Of a DNA stretch of 38,251 bases, positions 8,010-15,657 are shown in pieces. Both the position numbers and the translations under genes were made by a program. Within the stretch, counting starts at the first letter, position 1, and each line of letters begins with the position of its first letter. The stretch lies in the NCBI GenBank assembly GCA_030066595.1, contig JASJBI010000026.1, positions 62,693 to 100,943 on the forward strand, given 5' to 3'. The notes beneath the pieces were generated by a model. It was given only the letters and a program-made list of their open reading frames with translations, had not been told where the DNA came from and searched no databases. This DNA is from Alphaproteobacteria bacterium (lineage in GTDB: Bacteria; Pseudomonadota; Alphaproteobacteria; JAJFFI01).

Positions 8010-9047
8010 CTAGGCCGCCCAGGGCAGCAGCACCAGCTTGCCCCGGACGGCGTTGGCCGCGATGCGCCGGTGCGCCTCGCGCACGTCGTCGAGGGGCAGG
8101 GCCGCGTCGAGCACCGGTCGCACCTTTCTGGCTTTGACCAGATCCAGGCCGGCCTCCAGGTCGGACACCGTGCCCATCCAGGAGCCGCGGATCTGGCGCT
8201 GGTTCTTGAAGAACGGGAACAAGGCCGGGATCTCGGCGCGGGCGCCGGACAAGAGGCCGTAGTTGACGACGATGCCGCCGTTCCTGAGGCTCTCCAGATT
8301 GTCCGGCATGGCGCTGCCGCCGAGATTGTCGAGCACCGCGTCGACGCCCGCGCCGCCGGTCCAGCGCGCGACGGCGTCGGCAAAGCGCTCCTCCTTGTAG
8401 AGGACGGTGGCGTCGGCGCCGAGCGTGCGGGCGAGCTCCGCCTTGGCCTCCGAGCCGACCGTGGTGATGACCTCGGCGCCCAGCGCCTTGGCCACCTGGA
8501 TCGCCATGCTGCCGCTGCCGGAGGCGCCGGCATGCACCAGCACCTTCTGTCCGGGCTTGACCTCGCCGTTGACCTTGACCGCGCGCATCGCCGTGGTCAG
8601 CACCAGCGGCAGGGCCGCCAGGGACTCGGCCGGCAGCCCGGTCGGGTCCGCCACCAGCCAGCGGGCGTTGACCCGCATGTACTGGGCGTAGCCGCCCCAG
8701 CCGATTGTGCCGGTCGGGAAATAGCTGGGGGCCAGGTTCTCCGGGTCGATGTCCCATTCCTTCGGATCGCCCGGGAAGCCCGGCGCGACGATGACCCGCT
8801 GGCCAATTTCGAAGCCGTCGACGCCCGCGCCCAGCGCCGCCACCTCGCCGACCACGTCGGATCCCATGACATGGGGCAGGGGTAGCTGGTCGTTCACGGC
8901 GCCCGATCGCACCAACGTGTCGTAATAATTGACGCCCACGGCCAGGACCTTGACCAGGACCTCGCCGTCCGCGGGTTCGGGCACGTCCAGCTGTTCGAGG
9001 TTCAAGACGTCGACATCGCCGAAGGTGCGGATGGTGGCAGCTTTCAT
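8010..9047 (-). CDS. Zinc-independent quinone oxidoreductase-type MDR protein
   Basis: A 345-residue medium-chain dehydrogenase/reductase. The ATG has AGGAG seven bases upstream; the longer open frame upstream is non-coding. Residues 1-110 form the GroES-like domain and AGASGSGS (173-180) is the NADPH-binding loop, as in QOR and acyl-reductase types. No cysteine is visible anywhere in the protein, so it lacks both the structural and the catalytic zinc ligands of alcohol dehydrogenases. It probably reduces quinones or enones with NADPH. An ArsR repressor gene lies just upstream on the same strand, and the gap holds palindromic repeats like those before arsR, so it is likely an inducible gene under that repressor. 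Confidence 0.87.
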   Translation of the reverse strand: MKAATIRTFGDVDVLNLEQLDVPEPADGEVLVKVLAVGVNYYDTLVRSGAVNDQLPLPHVMGSDVVGEVAALGAGVDGFEIGQRVIVAPGFPGDPKEWDIDPENLAPSYFPTGTIGWGGYAQYMRVNARWLVADPTGLPAESLAALPLVLTTAMRAVKVNGEVKPGQKVLVHAGASGSGSMAIQVAKALGAEVITTVGSEAKAELARTLGADATVLYKEERFADAVARWTGGAGVDAVLDNLGGSAMPDNLESLRNGGIVVNYGLLSGARAEIPALFPFFKNQRQIRGSWMGTVSDLEAGLDLVKARKVRPVLDAALPLDDVREAHRRIAANAVRGKLVLLPWAA

Positions 9048-9164
9048 GGTTCGTCTCCTTGCGGTTCGGCGTTTGCGGAGGTGACCCGGCCGTACGCCGG
9101 ACGGGCCGGGCGCGGTTGCACAGCGCCGGCCCGACAAGACCGGCCTGCACCCAATACCCATGAT

Positions 9165-9197
9165 CGATAAATCGTAATATCGAGAATCATCGATATA
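9165..9197. promoter_or_regulatory. Putative ArsR operator upstream of the oxidoreductase gene
   Basis: Three half-sites alternate in orientation every 13 bp: CGATA (9165-9169), TATCG (9178-9182) and CGATA (9191-9195). The last two form a perfect TATCGA-N6-TCGATA palindrome (9178-9195), and TCGATATA (9190-9197) recurs upstream of arsR. The placement, between arsR and its likely target, fits an operator. DNA binding is inferred. Confidence 0.5.
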
Positions 9198-9211
9198 CCC
9201 TTCGAAAAAAC

Positions 9212-9514
9212 TCAGATCTCCTGCTTCATCGCCTTGAGCAGCTTGCGGATGTTCGCATCGTCGCGCTTGTAGAAGGTCCACTGGCCGATCCGCTGGGCCT
9301 TGACCAGGCCGGCCTTCTGCAGGATCGCAAGATACTGCGAGACCGTCGACTGGGACATCCGGGCCTTTTCCTGGATCTTGGTGACGCAAACGCCCTCTCG
9401 ATGGAAATCACCCACCTCCTGTGCCGTGAAGTTGCGGTCGGGGTCCTTGAGCCACTGCAGGATCTGCAGACGGGTGTCGTTGGAGAGCGCCTTCAATGCG
9501 TCGGTCAATTCCAT
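9212..9514 (-). CDS. ArsR-family winged-helix transcriptional regulator
   Basis: A 100-residue repressor. I chose the ATG at MELTDALKAL; an in-frame TTG 18 bases earlier is possible, and no clear ribosome site favours either. It has the ArsR start (ALSNDTRLQILQWL), a recognition helix around SQSTVSQYLAILQKAGLV (residues 54-71) and the wing QRIGQWTFYKRD. Only one cysteine (Cys43 in GVCV) is present, so the classical metal site with paired cysteines is absent; the inducer may be organic or redox. It probably represses itself and the downstream oxidoreductase, since both upstream regions carry TCGATATA. Confidence 0.88.
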   Translation of the reverse strand: MELTDALKALSNDTRLQILQWLKDPDRNFTAQEVGDFHREGVCVTKIQEKARMSQSTVSQYLAILQKAGLVKAQRIGQWTFYKRDDANIRKLLKAMKQEI

Positions 9515-9519
9515 GTGTT

Positions 9520-9545
9520 CGATATATTGCAAATTCCCGATATGT
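9520..9545. promoter_or_regulatory. Putative autoregulatory operator before arsR
   Basis: TCGATATA (9520-9527) and a second CGATAT (9539-9544) lie just upstream of the arsR ATG in an AT-rich stretch. The same 8-mer occurs in the operator region before the oxidoreductase gene. This suggests that one repressor controls both. Confidence 0.45.
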
Positions 9546-9904
9546 CAAGAGCTGGTCATGCAAGCCTTCTGGGCTTCGGCTGCGAACGACGTATCGGCCG
9601 GATTGCGGCGGACCCGCCCGTCACGAAAGGTTTTCCCGCCTGTCACCGGACCGTCACGGTTTTCTGGTTCACTCTAACCGTCGCGAATGGGAACGCTGAG
9701 GGCCGAGACCAGACCCAGAGCCTCATACCGCCCGTCCAGTACGCGCCGGTTGACGGTCCGCTCGATCCGCTTTGCGCGCCGTTCTCGGGATTGCCAGGTT
9801 CATCCTTTTGAGCCCCGAAACGTCTATGAGCCTGGCGCATGCAGGGGGGATCCACCCGGTCCCCCCTGCCTCTCTTTCCGGATGCGGTGCGTCGGCGGGC
9901 CCGA
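9546..9904. other. Gene-free interval between arsR and the GyrI-like gene
   Basis: About 360 bases with no convincing gene. Short open frames here lack ribosome sites and family patterns. It holds the hairpin at 9841-9869 and, near 9655-9680, CGGTT and AACCG arms around a GTTCAC core. Nothing else was recognised. It must contain the arsR promoter, since arsR points away from it. Confidence 0.5.
9841..9869 (-). terminator. Hairpin downstream of the GyrI-like gene, possible terminator
   Basis: GCAGGGGGG pairs perfectly with CCCCCCTGC (9 bp, 11-base loop), 36 nt beyond the stop of the GyrI-like gene. The T-run expected on the minus strand is missing, so the call is tentative. Confidence 0.4.
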
Positions 9905-10375
9905 TCAGCGGATCGGCACGTAGATGTCGATCTCGCCGGAGAGCTCTTGGGGATCGAAGCGGTCGTCGTAAACCTCGAGCTCGTAGTAGCCCCGGAGCCT
10001 GTCGCGGTTCTGCGCCATCCAGGTCCCGTGAATGTATTGGAACGCCTGGCTCAGCTCGGCGTGGATGTCGGGGGAGCTGAGCTTGCGGGTGAACACCGCG
10101 AAGCGCCCGCCGGCGAGCGTCGTGGCGCTGAGGCCCTCAGGAATCGCCCCGATCTCCGTCACCTCACAGGCGGCGGTGTAGGCGAACCGGCCGGTTTCCT
10201 TATCCAGCATCTCGATCACCCCGAGGGCGACGCCTGGCACCCTGTCGGGGATCCCGTCGGCCTGGGGCCAGAACGTACGCCACAGCTCCGGGATCTCGGA
10301 TCCGGTCTCCTGGTCGAATTCGCCGCGCAGGCCGACAGCGCGGATGTCGCCCCGCTCAATGATCCTCGGCTCCAT
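9905..10375 (-). CDS. GyrI-like / effector-binding domain protein
   Basis: A 156-residue stand-alone effector-binding protein (AraC_E_bind / GyrI-like fold). The ATG at MEPRIIERGD has AGGGG six bases upstream; the longer frame begins in non-coding DNA. Typical landmarks are an early VGLRGEF strand, LWRTFWPQ, a middle YTAACEVTE strand, then GGRFAVFTRKL, the helix ending in WMAQN, and the C-terminal YYELEVYDDRFDP followed by IDIYVPIR. Such proteins bind small hydrophobic ligands or, in E. coli GyrI, affect gyrase; no DNA-binding domain is attached here. It lies downstream of ecm on the same strand with a gap of about 100 nt. The ligand is unknown. Confidence 0.85.
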   Translation of the reverse strand: MEPRIIERGDIRAVGLRGEFDQETGSEIPELWRTFWPQADGIPDRVPGVALGVIEMLDKETGRFAYTAACEVTEIGAIPEGLSATTLAGGRFAVFTRKLSSPDIHAELSQAFQYIHGTWMAQNRDRLRGYYELEVYDDRFDPQELSGEIDIYVPIR

Positions 10376-10476
10376 GGTCGTCCCCTCTATGAACTGTCTG
10401 CGCGCGATCGCTAGCAAGCAACCTAGCAGACGGCCAAGGCAGAATCGTGATGGGGATGGAAGGGTCGAAGGTGGGC

Positions 10477-12510
10477 CTACGCCGCCTCTTTGTGCGCCTG
10501 GTCAACCAGGTCGACGATGTCGGCCATGATCGCGGTGAGGTCGTGGTCCTTGGGCGTGTAGACCCGGGCCACGCCCGCTTGCTGTAGAACGTCCGCGTCC
10601 TGAGGCGGGATGATGCCGCCGGCCACCACCGGCACCTCGCCGAGCCCTTCCTCGGCGAGCCGCTGCATGACGTCCTCGATCAGCGTGACATGCGAACCCG
10701 AGAGCACCGAGAGGCCCACCACATGCACGCCTTCCTCGAGTGCGGCGGCGGCGATGCGGGCGGGGGTCAGGCGGATGCCTTCGTAGACCACCTCCATGCC
10801 CGCGTCCCGGGCGCGCACCGCGATCTGCTCGGCGCCGTTGGAGTGGCCGTCGAGCCCGGGCTTGCCGACCAGGATCTTGATCCGCCGGCCGATCCGCTTG
10901 GAGACCTCCTCGACCCGTCCGCGCACCTGGGCGAGCCCGTCCGTGGTGACGGCCGCGGCGGCGGCGCTCACCCCCGTCGGTGCCCGGTAGTCGCCGAAGA
11001 TCTCGCGCAGCGTGCCGCCCCATTCGCCGGTGGTCACGCCCGCATGGGCGCAGGCGATTGAGGGTTCCATGAGGTTGCGGTCCGCGCGGGCGGCGGCGGC
11101 CAGCGCGGCCAGCGCCGCGTCCGCGGCCGCCTGGTCGCGGGCAGCGCGCCAGGCGTTCAAGGAGGCGATCTGGTCCTGCTCGGCGCTGGCGTCCACCGCG
11201 AGGAAGCCCGCGTCTTCGGCGCCGGTGGTCAGCGGCGAGGGCGCGGACTCGGAGAAGGCGTTCACGCCCACCACCACCTGTTCGCCGGATTCGATCGCCG
11301 CCAGCCGCTCGCTCGACGACTCGACCAGGCGCTGTTTCATGTAACCCGACTCGATCGCGGCGATGGCGCCGCCCATCTGCTCGATCCGGGCCATCTCTTC
11401 GCGCGCCGCATCGGCCAGCGCCGCCACCTTGGCCTCGATCGCCGGGTTGCCGGTGAAGATATCGCCGAACTCCAGGAGATCCGTCTCGTGGGCGACGATC
11501 TGCTGCAGCCTGAGGCTCCACTGCTGGTCCCAGGGACGGGGCAGGCCCATGGCCTCGTTCCAGGCCGGCAGCTGCACCGCCCGGGCGCGGGCGTCCTTGG
11601 ACAGCACCACGGCGAGCATCTCCAGGAGGATCCGGTAGACGTTGTTCTCGGGCTGCTGCTCGGTCAGGCCCAGCGAGTTGACCTGCACGCCATAGCGGAA
11701 GCGGCGCAGCTTCGGGTCGTCGACCCGATAGCGCGTCCGGCAGATCTCGTCCCAGAGCGCGGTGAACGCCCGCATCTTGCACATTTCGGTCAGGAAGCGG
11801 ATGCCGGCGTTGACGAAGAAGCTCATGCGCCCGACCACCTTGGGGAACTCGTCGGCTGGCATCTGGCCCGCGGCCTTGACCGCGTCCAGGATGGCGACCG
11901 CGTTGGCGAGCGCGAAGGCGAGCTCCTGGACCGGCGTCGCGCCCGCCTCCTGCAGGTGGTAGGAGCAGACGTTGATCGGGTTCCACTTGGGCACTTCCGA
12001 GACGGTGAAGGCGATCACGTCCGCGGTCAGCCGCATCGACGGGGCCGGCGGGAACATGTAGGTGCCGCGCGAGAGATACTCCTTGAGCACGTCGTTCTGG
12101 GTGGTGCCGGCGAGCGCCTTGCGGTCGGCGCCCTGCTTCTCGGCGGTGGCGATGTAGAGCGCCAACAGCCAGGCGGCCGGCGCGTTGATAGTCATGGACG
12201 TGTTCATCTGGACGAGCGGGATGCCCTCGAACAGCGCCTCCATGTCGCCGAGATGGCCGATCGGCACGCCCACCTTGCCGACCTCGCCCTGGGCCAGCGG
12301 GTGGTCGGCGTCATAGCCGGTCTGGGTCGGCAGGTCGAAGGCGACCGAGAGACCGGTCTGCCCGCGCGCCAGGTTGGTGCGGTAGAGCGCGTTCGAGGCC
12401 TTGGCCGAGCTGTGCCCCGAATAAGTGCGGATCAGCCAAGGCCGATCCCGCGCCGGCGCCTCCGGCGCTGCTCCTGTGTCTCGTCCGCCTGCGTCCTTTG
12501 GCCCGGCCAT
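10477..12510 (-). CDS. ecm: Ethylmalonyl-CoA mutase, adenosylcobalamin-dependent
   Basis: A 677-residue enzyme that should convert (2R)-ethylmalonyl-CoA to (2S)-methylsuccinyl-CoA. Residues 25-400 are the mutase TIM barrel; WLIRTYSGHSSAKASNALYR and LSVAFDLPTQTGYDADHPLA match MeaA/Ecm rather than methylmalonyl-CoA mutase. About residues 540-677 are the fused B12-binding domain, with DGHSNG (554-559, His556 as the lower cobalt ligand), SVLSGSH (601-607) and the GG of VVAGG (631-632). The ATG is preceded by GAAGGGG at 7 nt. The single-chain architecture and the presence of ccr and mcd nearby make Ecm much more likely than a methylmalonyl-CoA mutase. A PduO-type adenosyltransferase gene is about 7 kb away. 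Confidence 0.95.
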   Translation of the reverse strand: MAGPKDAGGRDTGAAPEAPARDRPWLIRTYSGHSSAKASNALYRTNLARGQTGLSVAFDLPTQTGYDADHPLAQGEVGKVGVPIGHLGDMEALFEGIPLVQMNTSMTINAPAAWLLALYIATAEKQGADRKALAGTTQNDVLKEYLSRGTYMFPPAPSMRLTADVIAFTVSEVPKWNPINVCSYHLQEAGATPVQELAFALANAVAILDAVKAAGQMPADEFPKVVGRMSFFVNAGIRFLTEMCKMRAFTALWDEICRTRYRVDDPKLRRFRYGVQVNSLGLTEQQPENNVYRILLEMLAVVLSKDARARAVQLPAWNEAMGLPRPWDQQWSLRLQQIVAHETDLLEFGDIFTGNPAIEAKVAALADAAREEMARIEQMGGAIAAIESGYMKQRLVESSSERLAAIESGEQVVVGVNAFSESAPSPLTTGAEDAGFLAVDASAEQDQIASLNAWRAARDQAAADAALAALAAAARADRNLMEPSIACAHAGVTTGEWGGTLREIFGDYRAPTGVSAAAAAVTTDGLAQVRGRVEEVSKRIGRRIKILVGKPGLDGHSNGAEQIAVRARDAGMEVVYEGIRLTPARIAAAALEEGVHVVGLSVLSGSHVTLIEDVMQRLAEEGLGEVPVVAGGIIPPQDADVLQQAGVARVYTPKDHDLTAIMADIVDLVDQAHKEAA

Positions 12511-12600
12511 GCCACTGCCCCTTCACAAACGCTGCATGGATCGGGCAAAGGGTAGCGCAAAGAATGCTGCGCTGCAAAAGGAACGGTGGGCCCGGCCGGA

Positions 12601-13116
12601 TCAGCCCGCGCGGGCCGCCCGCGCGGCCGCCCGCCCTGCGGCCCGAAAGCGCAGACGGCTGGCCCGGTCCGCTCCTGGTCCGGGCACCACCGAGAGGTCC
12701 TCGGGCCCGAGCGGCCGCCCGTCCTCGGCCAGGAGCCGCACCTGCGGCACCTCATTGCCGGTCGCACGGTCGATCACCCTGACCGGCGCCTTGTCGGTCC
12801 CCAGCATCCAGCGGTCACCCCACTGCATCAGGGCCACCAGGATCGGCAGCACCTCCAGGCCCATCTCGGTAAGCCGGTATTCGTAGCGCTTGGCGCCGGG
12901 ACGCACCGGTACCCGCTCCAAGACGCCGGTCTCGACCAGCTTGCGCAGGCGCACCGTCAGGATATTGCGGGCGATGCCGAGGTTGCGCTGGAACTGGGCG
13001 AAGCGGCGGGCGCCGTAGAAGGCCTCGCGGATGATCAAGAGGGTCCACCATTCGCCGATCACATCGAGGGTGTGGGCGACCGCGCAGTTCATGCTGGCGA
13101 AATGGGATCTGGTCAT
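12601..13116 (-). CDS. HxlR-family winged-helix transcriptional regulator
   Basis: A 171-residue regulator. The HxlR core is clear: MNCAVAHTLDVIGEWWTLLIIREAF near the N-terminus, RRFAQFQRNLGIARNILTVRLRKLV as the DNA-reading region, and YEYRLTEMGLEVLPILVAL as wing and final helix. The C-terminal 60 residues extend beyond the core and end in an Ala/Arg-rich tail. The inner ATG is used; another ATG lies 27 bases upstream, inside a repeat-rich operator-like region. It is divergent from the GNAT gene and 90 nt upstream of ecm on the same strand, so it may regulate either or both. The signal is unknown; some relatives sense aldehydes or quinones through cysteine. Confidence 0.9.
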   Translation of the reverse strand: MTRSHFASMNCAVAHTLDVIGEWWTLLIIREAFYGARRFAQFQRNLGIARNILTVRLRKLVETGVLERVPVRPGAKRYEYRLTEMGLEVLPILVALMQWGDRWMLGTDKAPVRVIDRATGNEVPQVRLLAEDGRPLGPEDLSVVPGPGADRASRLRFRAAGRAAARAARAG

Positions 13117-13136
13117 GCCCCATTGTCCCGAAATAA

Positions 13137-13171
13137 GTTGCATTACGCAACCATTTGTGCGATGGTTGCGT
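13137..13171. promoter_or_regulatory. Inverted-repeat operator between hxlR and the GNAT gene
   Basis: A 10-bp perfect inverted repeat, ACGCAACCAT (13145-13154) and ATGGTTGCGT (13162-13171), separated by 7 bases. A further GTTGC at 13137-13141 pairs with GCAAC at 13147-13151. The three GTTGC/GCAAC half-sites sit in the divergent gap, which suits binding by the adjacent HxlR dimer. Confidence 0.55.
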
Positions 13172-13198
13172 TACGAAACCTTTCGGCTGGGGGCGATC

Positions 13199-13813
13199 AT
13201 GACAGCGGACCCGCCGCAAGTTGCGATCCGCAACCGCCTGCGGGACGGCACCGCGGTACTGCTGCGGCCGATCTGGCCGAACGACAAGGACGGCCTGGTC
13301 GACGGCCTCGCGCGCATGAGCATGCGCTCCCGCCTGATGCGGTTCCTCGCCCCGGTCCGCCGCCTGACCGAGTCAGACTTGTGCTACCTCACGGAAATCG
13401 ACTTTCGCGATCACATGGCCTGGGTCGCCCTCGATCTGTCTGCGCCGGGCCGGCCGGGCATCGGTGTCGCCCGCTGTGTGCGCGTTTCGAACCGGCCGGA
13501 CGTCGCGGAACCGGCCATTGCCGTGGTCGATTCCCATCAGCGTCTCGGTCTCGGCCCGCTGCTCCTGGGCGCCTTGGCACGCTCGGCCACGGCCAACGGC
13601 ATCGCCGCCATGGAAGCGACCGTGTTGGCGGACAACCGCCCCATGCTCAAACTGCTCCGGGATCTCGGCGGACAGGTCGCGCCGGACGGGCAGGGGCTGC
13701 TGCGGGTGTCCGGCCGCATTCCGCGAGACCCGGACACTCTGGCTCTGAGCGACGCGGCGCGCCTGTTCGCAAGCGCGTTCCGCGCCCTGCCCCAAGGGTC
13801 TCTGCGCCCGTAA
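13199..13813 (+). CDS. GNAT-family N-acetyltransferase, Pat-like
   Basis: A 204-residue single GNAT domain. The ATG follows a G-rich stretch. The order of motifs (DGTAVLLRPIWPND, SRLMRFLAPVRRL, D-F-R-D-H, GIGVARCVRV, then AVVDSHQRLGLGPLLLGAL and VLADNRPML) resembles the acetyltransferase domain attached to or acting on acyl-CoA synthetases (Pat/PatZ type). QRLGLG is the acetyl-CoA pyrophosphate loop. It could acetylate a lysine of a metabolic enzyme, but no target can be named. It has no cyclic-nucleotide domain, unlike mycobacterial Pat. It is divergent from the HxlR gene and precedes ccr by about 215 nt. Confidence 0.82.
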   Translation: MTADPPQVAIRNRLRDGTAVLLRPIWPNDKDGLVDGLARMSMRSRLMRFLAPVRRLTESDLCYLTEIDFRDHMAWVALDLSAPGRPGIGVARCVRVSNRPDVAEPAIAVVDSHQRLGLGPLLLGALARSATANGIAAMEATVLADNRPMLKLLRDLGGQVAPDGQGLLRVSGRIPRDPDTLALSDAARLFASAFRALPQGSLRP

Positions 13814-13933
13814 GGCCAGGTCGGCCGCCCGCTTCCGAATTCGGTCAGACATAAAATTTCGTCTGCAGACCATACCAAGACAGATTCATTCTTTTTGGTT
13901 AGCCCAGGCGACATAAAGCGAAATCATTGTGCA

Positions 13934-13962
13934 TTGCAAAATAATTGGTTTCGGGCTAGAAG
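13934..13962 (+). promoter_or_regulatory. Candidate sigma-70-type promoter for ccr
   Basis: TTGCAA and TAGAAG separated by 17 bases (4/6 matches each to the -35 and -10 consensus), about 65 nt before the ccr ATG, in the locally AT-rich part of the gap after the GNAT gene. The overlapping TGCATTGCAA sequence also contains TGC/GCA repeats that could bind a regulator. This is pattern-based only. Confidence 0.4.
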
Positions 13963-14029
13963 GCAGCCGGATGGTCCGGTCTTAACCGAGGCCGGCCCGC
14001 AGTGAGGGGTCATTACGGGAGTCTGGGGA

Positions 14030-15310
14030 ATGGCTGAGGCGGCGGAAGTCATCGATATCACGGCGAACCTGCCGAAGAAGGACCTCTACGAGGTCGGCGA
14101 GATCCCGCCTTTGGGCCACGTGCCCAAGCAGATGTACGCCTGGGCGATCCGGCGCGAGCGTCAGGGCGAGCCCGACACCGCCATGCAGGTCGAGGTGGTG
14201 GACGTGCCGCAGCTCGACAGCCACGATGTGCTGGTCATGGTGATGGCCGCGGGCATCAACTACAACGGCGTCTGGGCCTCGCTCGGCAAGCCGATTTCCA
14301 TGTTCGACGTGCACAAGGCCGACTATCACGTGGCCGGCTCGGACGCCTCCGGCATCGTCTGGGCGGTCGGCGACAAGGTCACCCGCTGCAAGGTCGGCGA
14401 CGAGGTCGTCATCCACTGCAACCAGGACGACGGCGACGACGAGGAATGCAACGGCGGCGACCCCATGTTCTCGCCGTCGCAGCGGATCTGGGGCTACGAG
14501 ACGCCGGACGGCTCCTTCGCCCAGTTCACCCGCGTCCAGGCCCAGCAGGTTGTACCCCGGCCCAAGCACCTGACCTGGGAGGAAAGCGGCTGTTATATGC
14601 TGACGCTGGCCACCGCCTATCGGATGCTGTTCGGCCACCGCCCGCATATTCTGAGGCCCGGCCACAATGTCCTGGTGTGGGGCGGCTCGGGCGGGCTCGG
14701 CACCATGGCGATCCAGCTTTGCGCCACCGCCGGCGCCAATGCCATCGCGGTGATCTCGGAGGACGAAAAGCGCGAGTTCGTGATGTCCCTCGGCGCCAAG
14801 GGCGTGATCAACCGCAAGGACTTCGACTGCTGGGGCCGGCTGCCCGACGTGGGCTCGCCCGAGTTTGGGCCGTACATGAAAAAGGTCCGCGAATTCGGCA
14901 AGGCGATCTGGTCGTTCACCGGCAAGGGCAACGACGTCGACTTCGTGTTTGAGCATCCGGGCGAGCAGACCTTCCCGGTCTCCTGCGTCGTGGTCAAGCG
15001 CGGCGGCATGGTCGTGTTCTGCGCCGGCACCACCGGCTACAACATCACCTTCGACGCGCGCTTCGTATGGATGCGGCAGAAGCGCATCCAGGGCAGCCAC
15101 TTCGCCCACCTCAAGCAGGCGGCCCAGGCCAACACGCTGGTGATCGAGCGCCGCATCGACCCGTGCATGTCCGAGGTGCTGTCCTGGGACAACATCCCGC
15201 TGGCGCACATGAAGATGATGCGCAACGAGCACAAGCCCGGCAACATGGCGGTCCTGGTCCAGGCCAAACGGCCCGGGCTGCGCACCCTCGAGGACGCCAT
15301 CGAGGCGTAG
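14030..15310 (+). CDS. ccr: Crotonyl-CoA carboxylase/reductase
   Basis: A 426-residue medium-chain reductase that should carboxylate and reduce crotonyl-CoA with NADPH and CO2 to (2S)-ethylmalonyl-CoA, the signature step of the ethylmalonyl-CoA pathway. It has the Ccr-type N-terminus (DLYEVGEIPPLGHVPKQMYAW), AAGINYNGVWASLGKP, the long insert with CNQDDGDD, RIWGYETPDGSFAQF, the nucleotide loop GGSGGLG (218-224) and the late GSHFAHLKQAAQAN. These segments distinguish it from ordinary quinone reductases. Its ATG follows a GGGGA ribosome site. It begins a plus-strand run with a small membrane-protein gene and mcd. The call is very secure. Confidence 0.97.
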   Translation: MAEAAEVIDITANLPKKDLYEVGEIPPLGHVPKQMYAWAIRRERQGEPDTAMQVEVVDVPQLDSHDVLVMVMAAGINYNGVWASLGKPISMFDVHKADYHVAGSDASGIVWAVGDKVTRCKVGDEVVIHCNQDDGDDEECNGGDPMFSPSQRIWGYETPDGSFAQFTRVQAQQVVPRPKHLTWEESGCYMLTLATAYRMLFGHRPHILRPGHNVLVWGGSGGLGTMAIQLCATAGANAIAVISEDEKREFVMSLGAKGVINRKDFDCWGRLPDVGSPEFGPYMKKVREFGKAIWSFTGKGNDVDFVFEHPGEQTFPVSCVVVKRGGMVVFCAGTTGYNITFDARFVWMRQKRIQGSHFAHLKQAAQANTLVIERRIDPCMSEVLSWDNIPLAHMKMMRNEHKPGNMAVLVQAKRPGLRTLEDAIEA

Positions 15311-15319
15311 CGGCTCGTC

Positions 15320-15586
15320 GTGGCCCGCAAGACGCGCGAGGACTTCGAGCGGGAAAGGCAGGCCCGGGCGCGCGTGGATCTAGTGCGCGCCGCGCGGGGC
15401 GGAGGCGCCCGTGGCAGATACGCCAGCGACGCGGCCGATGGCGAGGCCGACGCGCTTCGCGTCAAACACGCCGGCGGCGACTGGAAGCCGAAGATGCCGA
15501 TCGGATTCGGCTGGCTCCCCCGGCTCTTGCTCTTGGCGTCCGTGGCCTTTCTGGGCTACTTGGCCGTTGCCTATGGCCTGAACTGA
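15320..15586 (+). CDS. Small protein with one C-terminal membrane segment, between ccr and mcd
   Basis: A predicted 88-residue protein starting at GTG 9 nt after the ccr stop; the ribosome site is weak, so translation may be coupled. Residues 1-65 are highly charged (many Arg, Asp and Glu). Residues about 66-86 form one hydrophobic segment, LPRLLLLASVAFLGYLAVAYG, ending in LN. No family was recognised. Its place between two ethylmalonyl-CoA pathway genes in the same direction suggests co-expression. It might be a tail-anchored accessory protein or an unrelated small gene. The reading frame is plausible but unproven. Confidence 0.5.
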   Translation: MARKTREDFERERQARARVDLVRAARGGGARGRYASDAADGEADALRVKHAGGDWKPKMPIGFGWLPRLLLLASVAFLGYLAVAYGLN

Positions 15587-15657
15587 CGCAGAGGCTACGG
15601 AGGTAGCGTCCCTCTCTGTGCTCTCGACCTCGCCCTGATGTAACCGGGATTGCGATC

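Noticed and set aside
9643..9855. A 70-codon minus-strand open frame in the arsR-GyrI gap
   Set aside because: No ribosome site, no family pattern and it runs into the hairpin at 9841-9869.
12511..12517. GCCACTG, which resembles the B12-box core, just upstream of ecm
   Set aside because: It is on the plus strand while ecm is read on the minus strand, and no surrounding riboswitch secondary structure was seen.
13982..15232. A 416-codon minus-strand frame across ccr
   Set aside because: Its translation is His/Asp/Val-rich shadow sequence antisense to the clearly recognised ccr gene.
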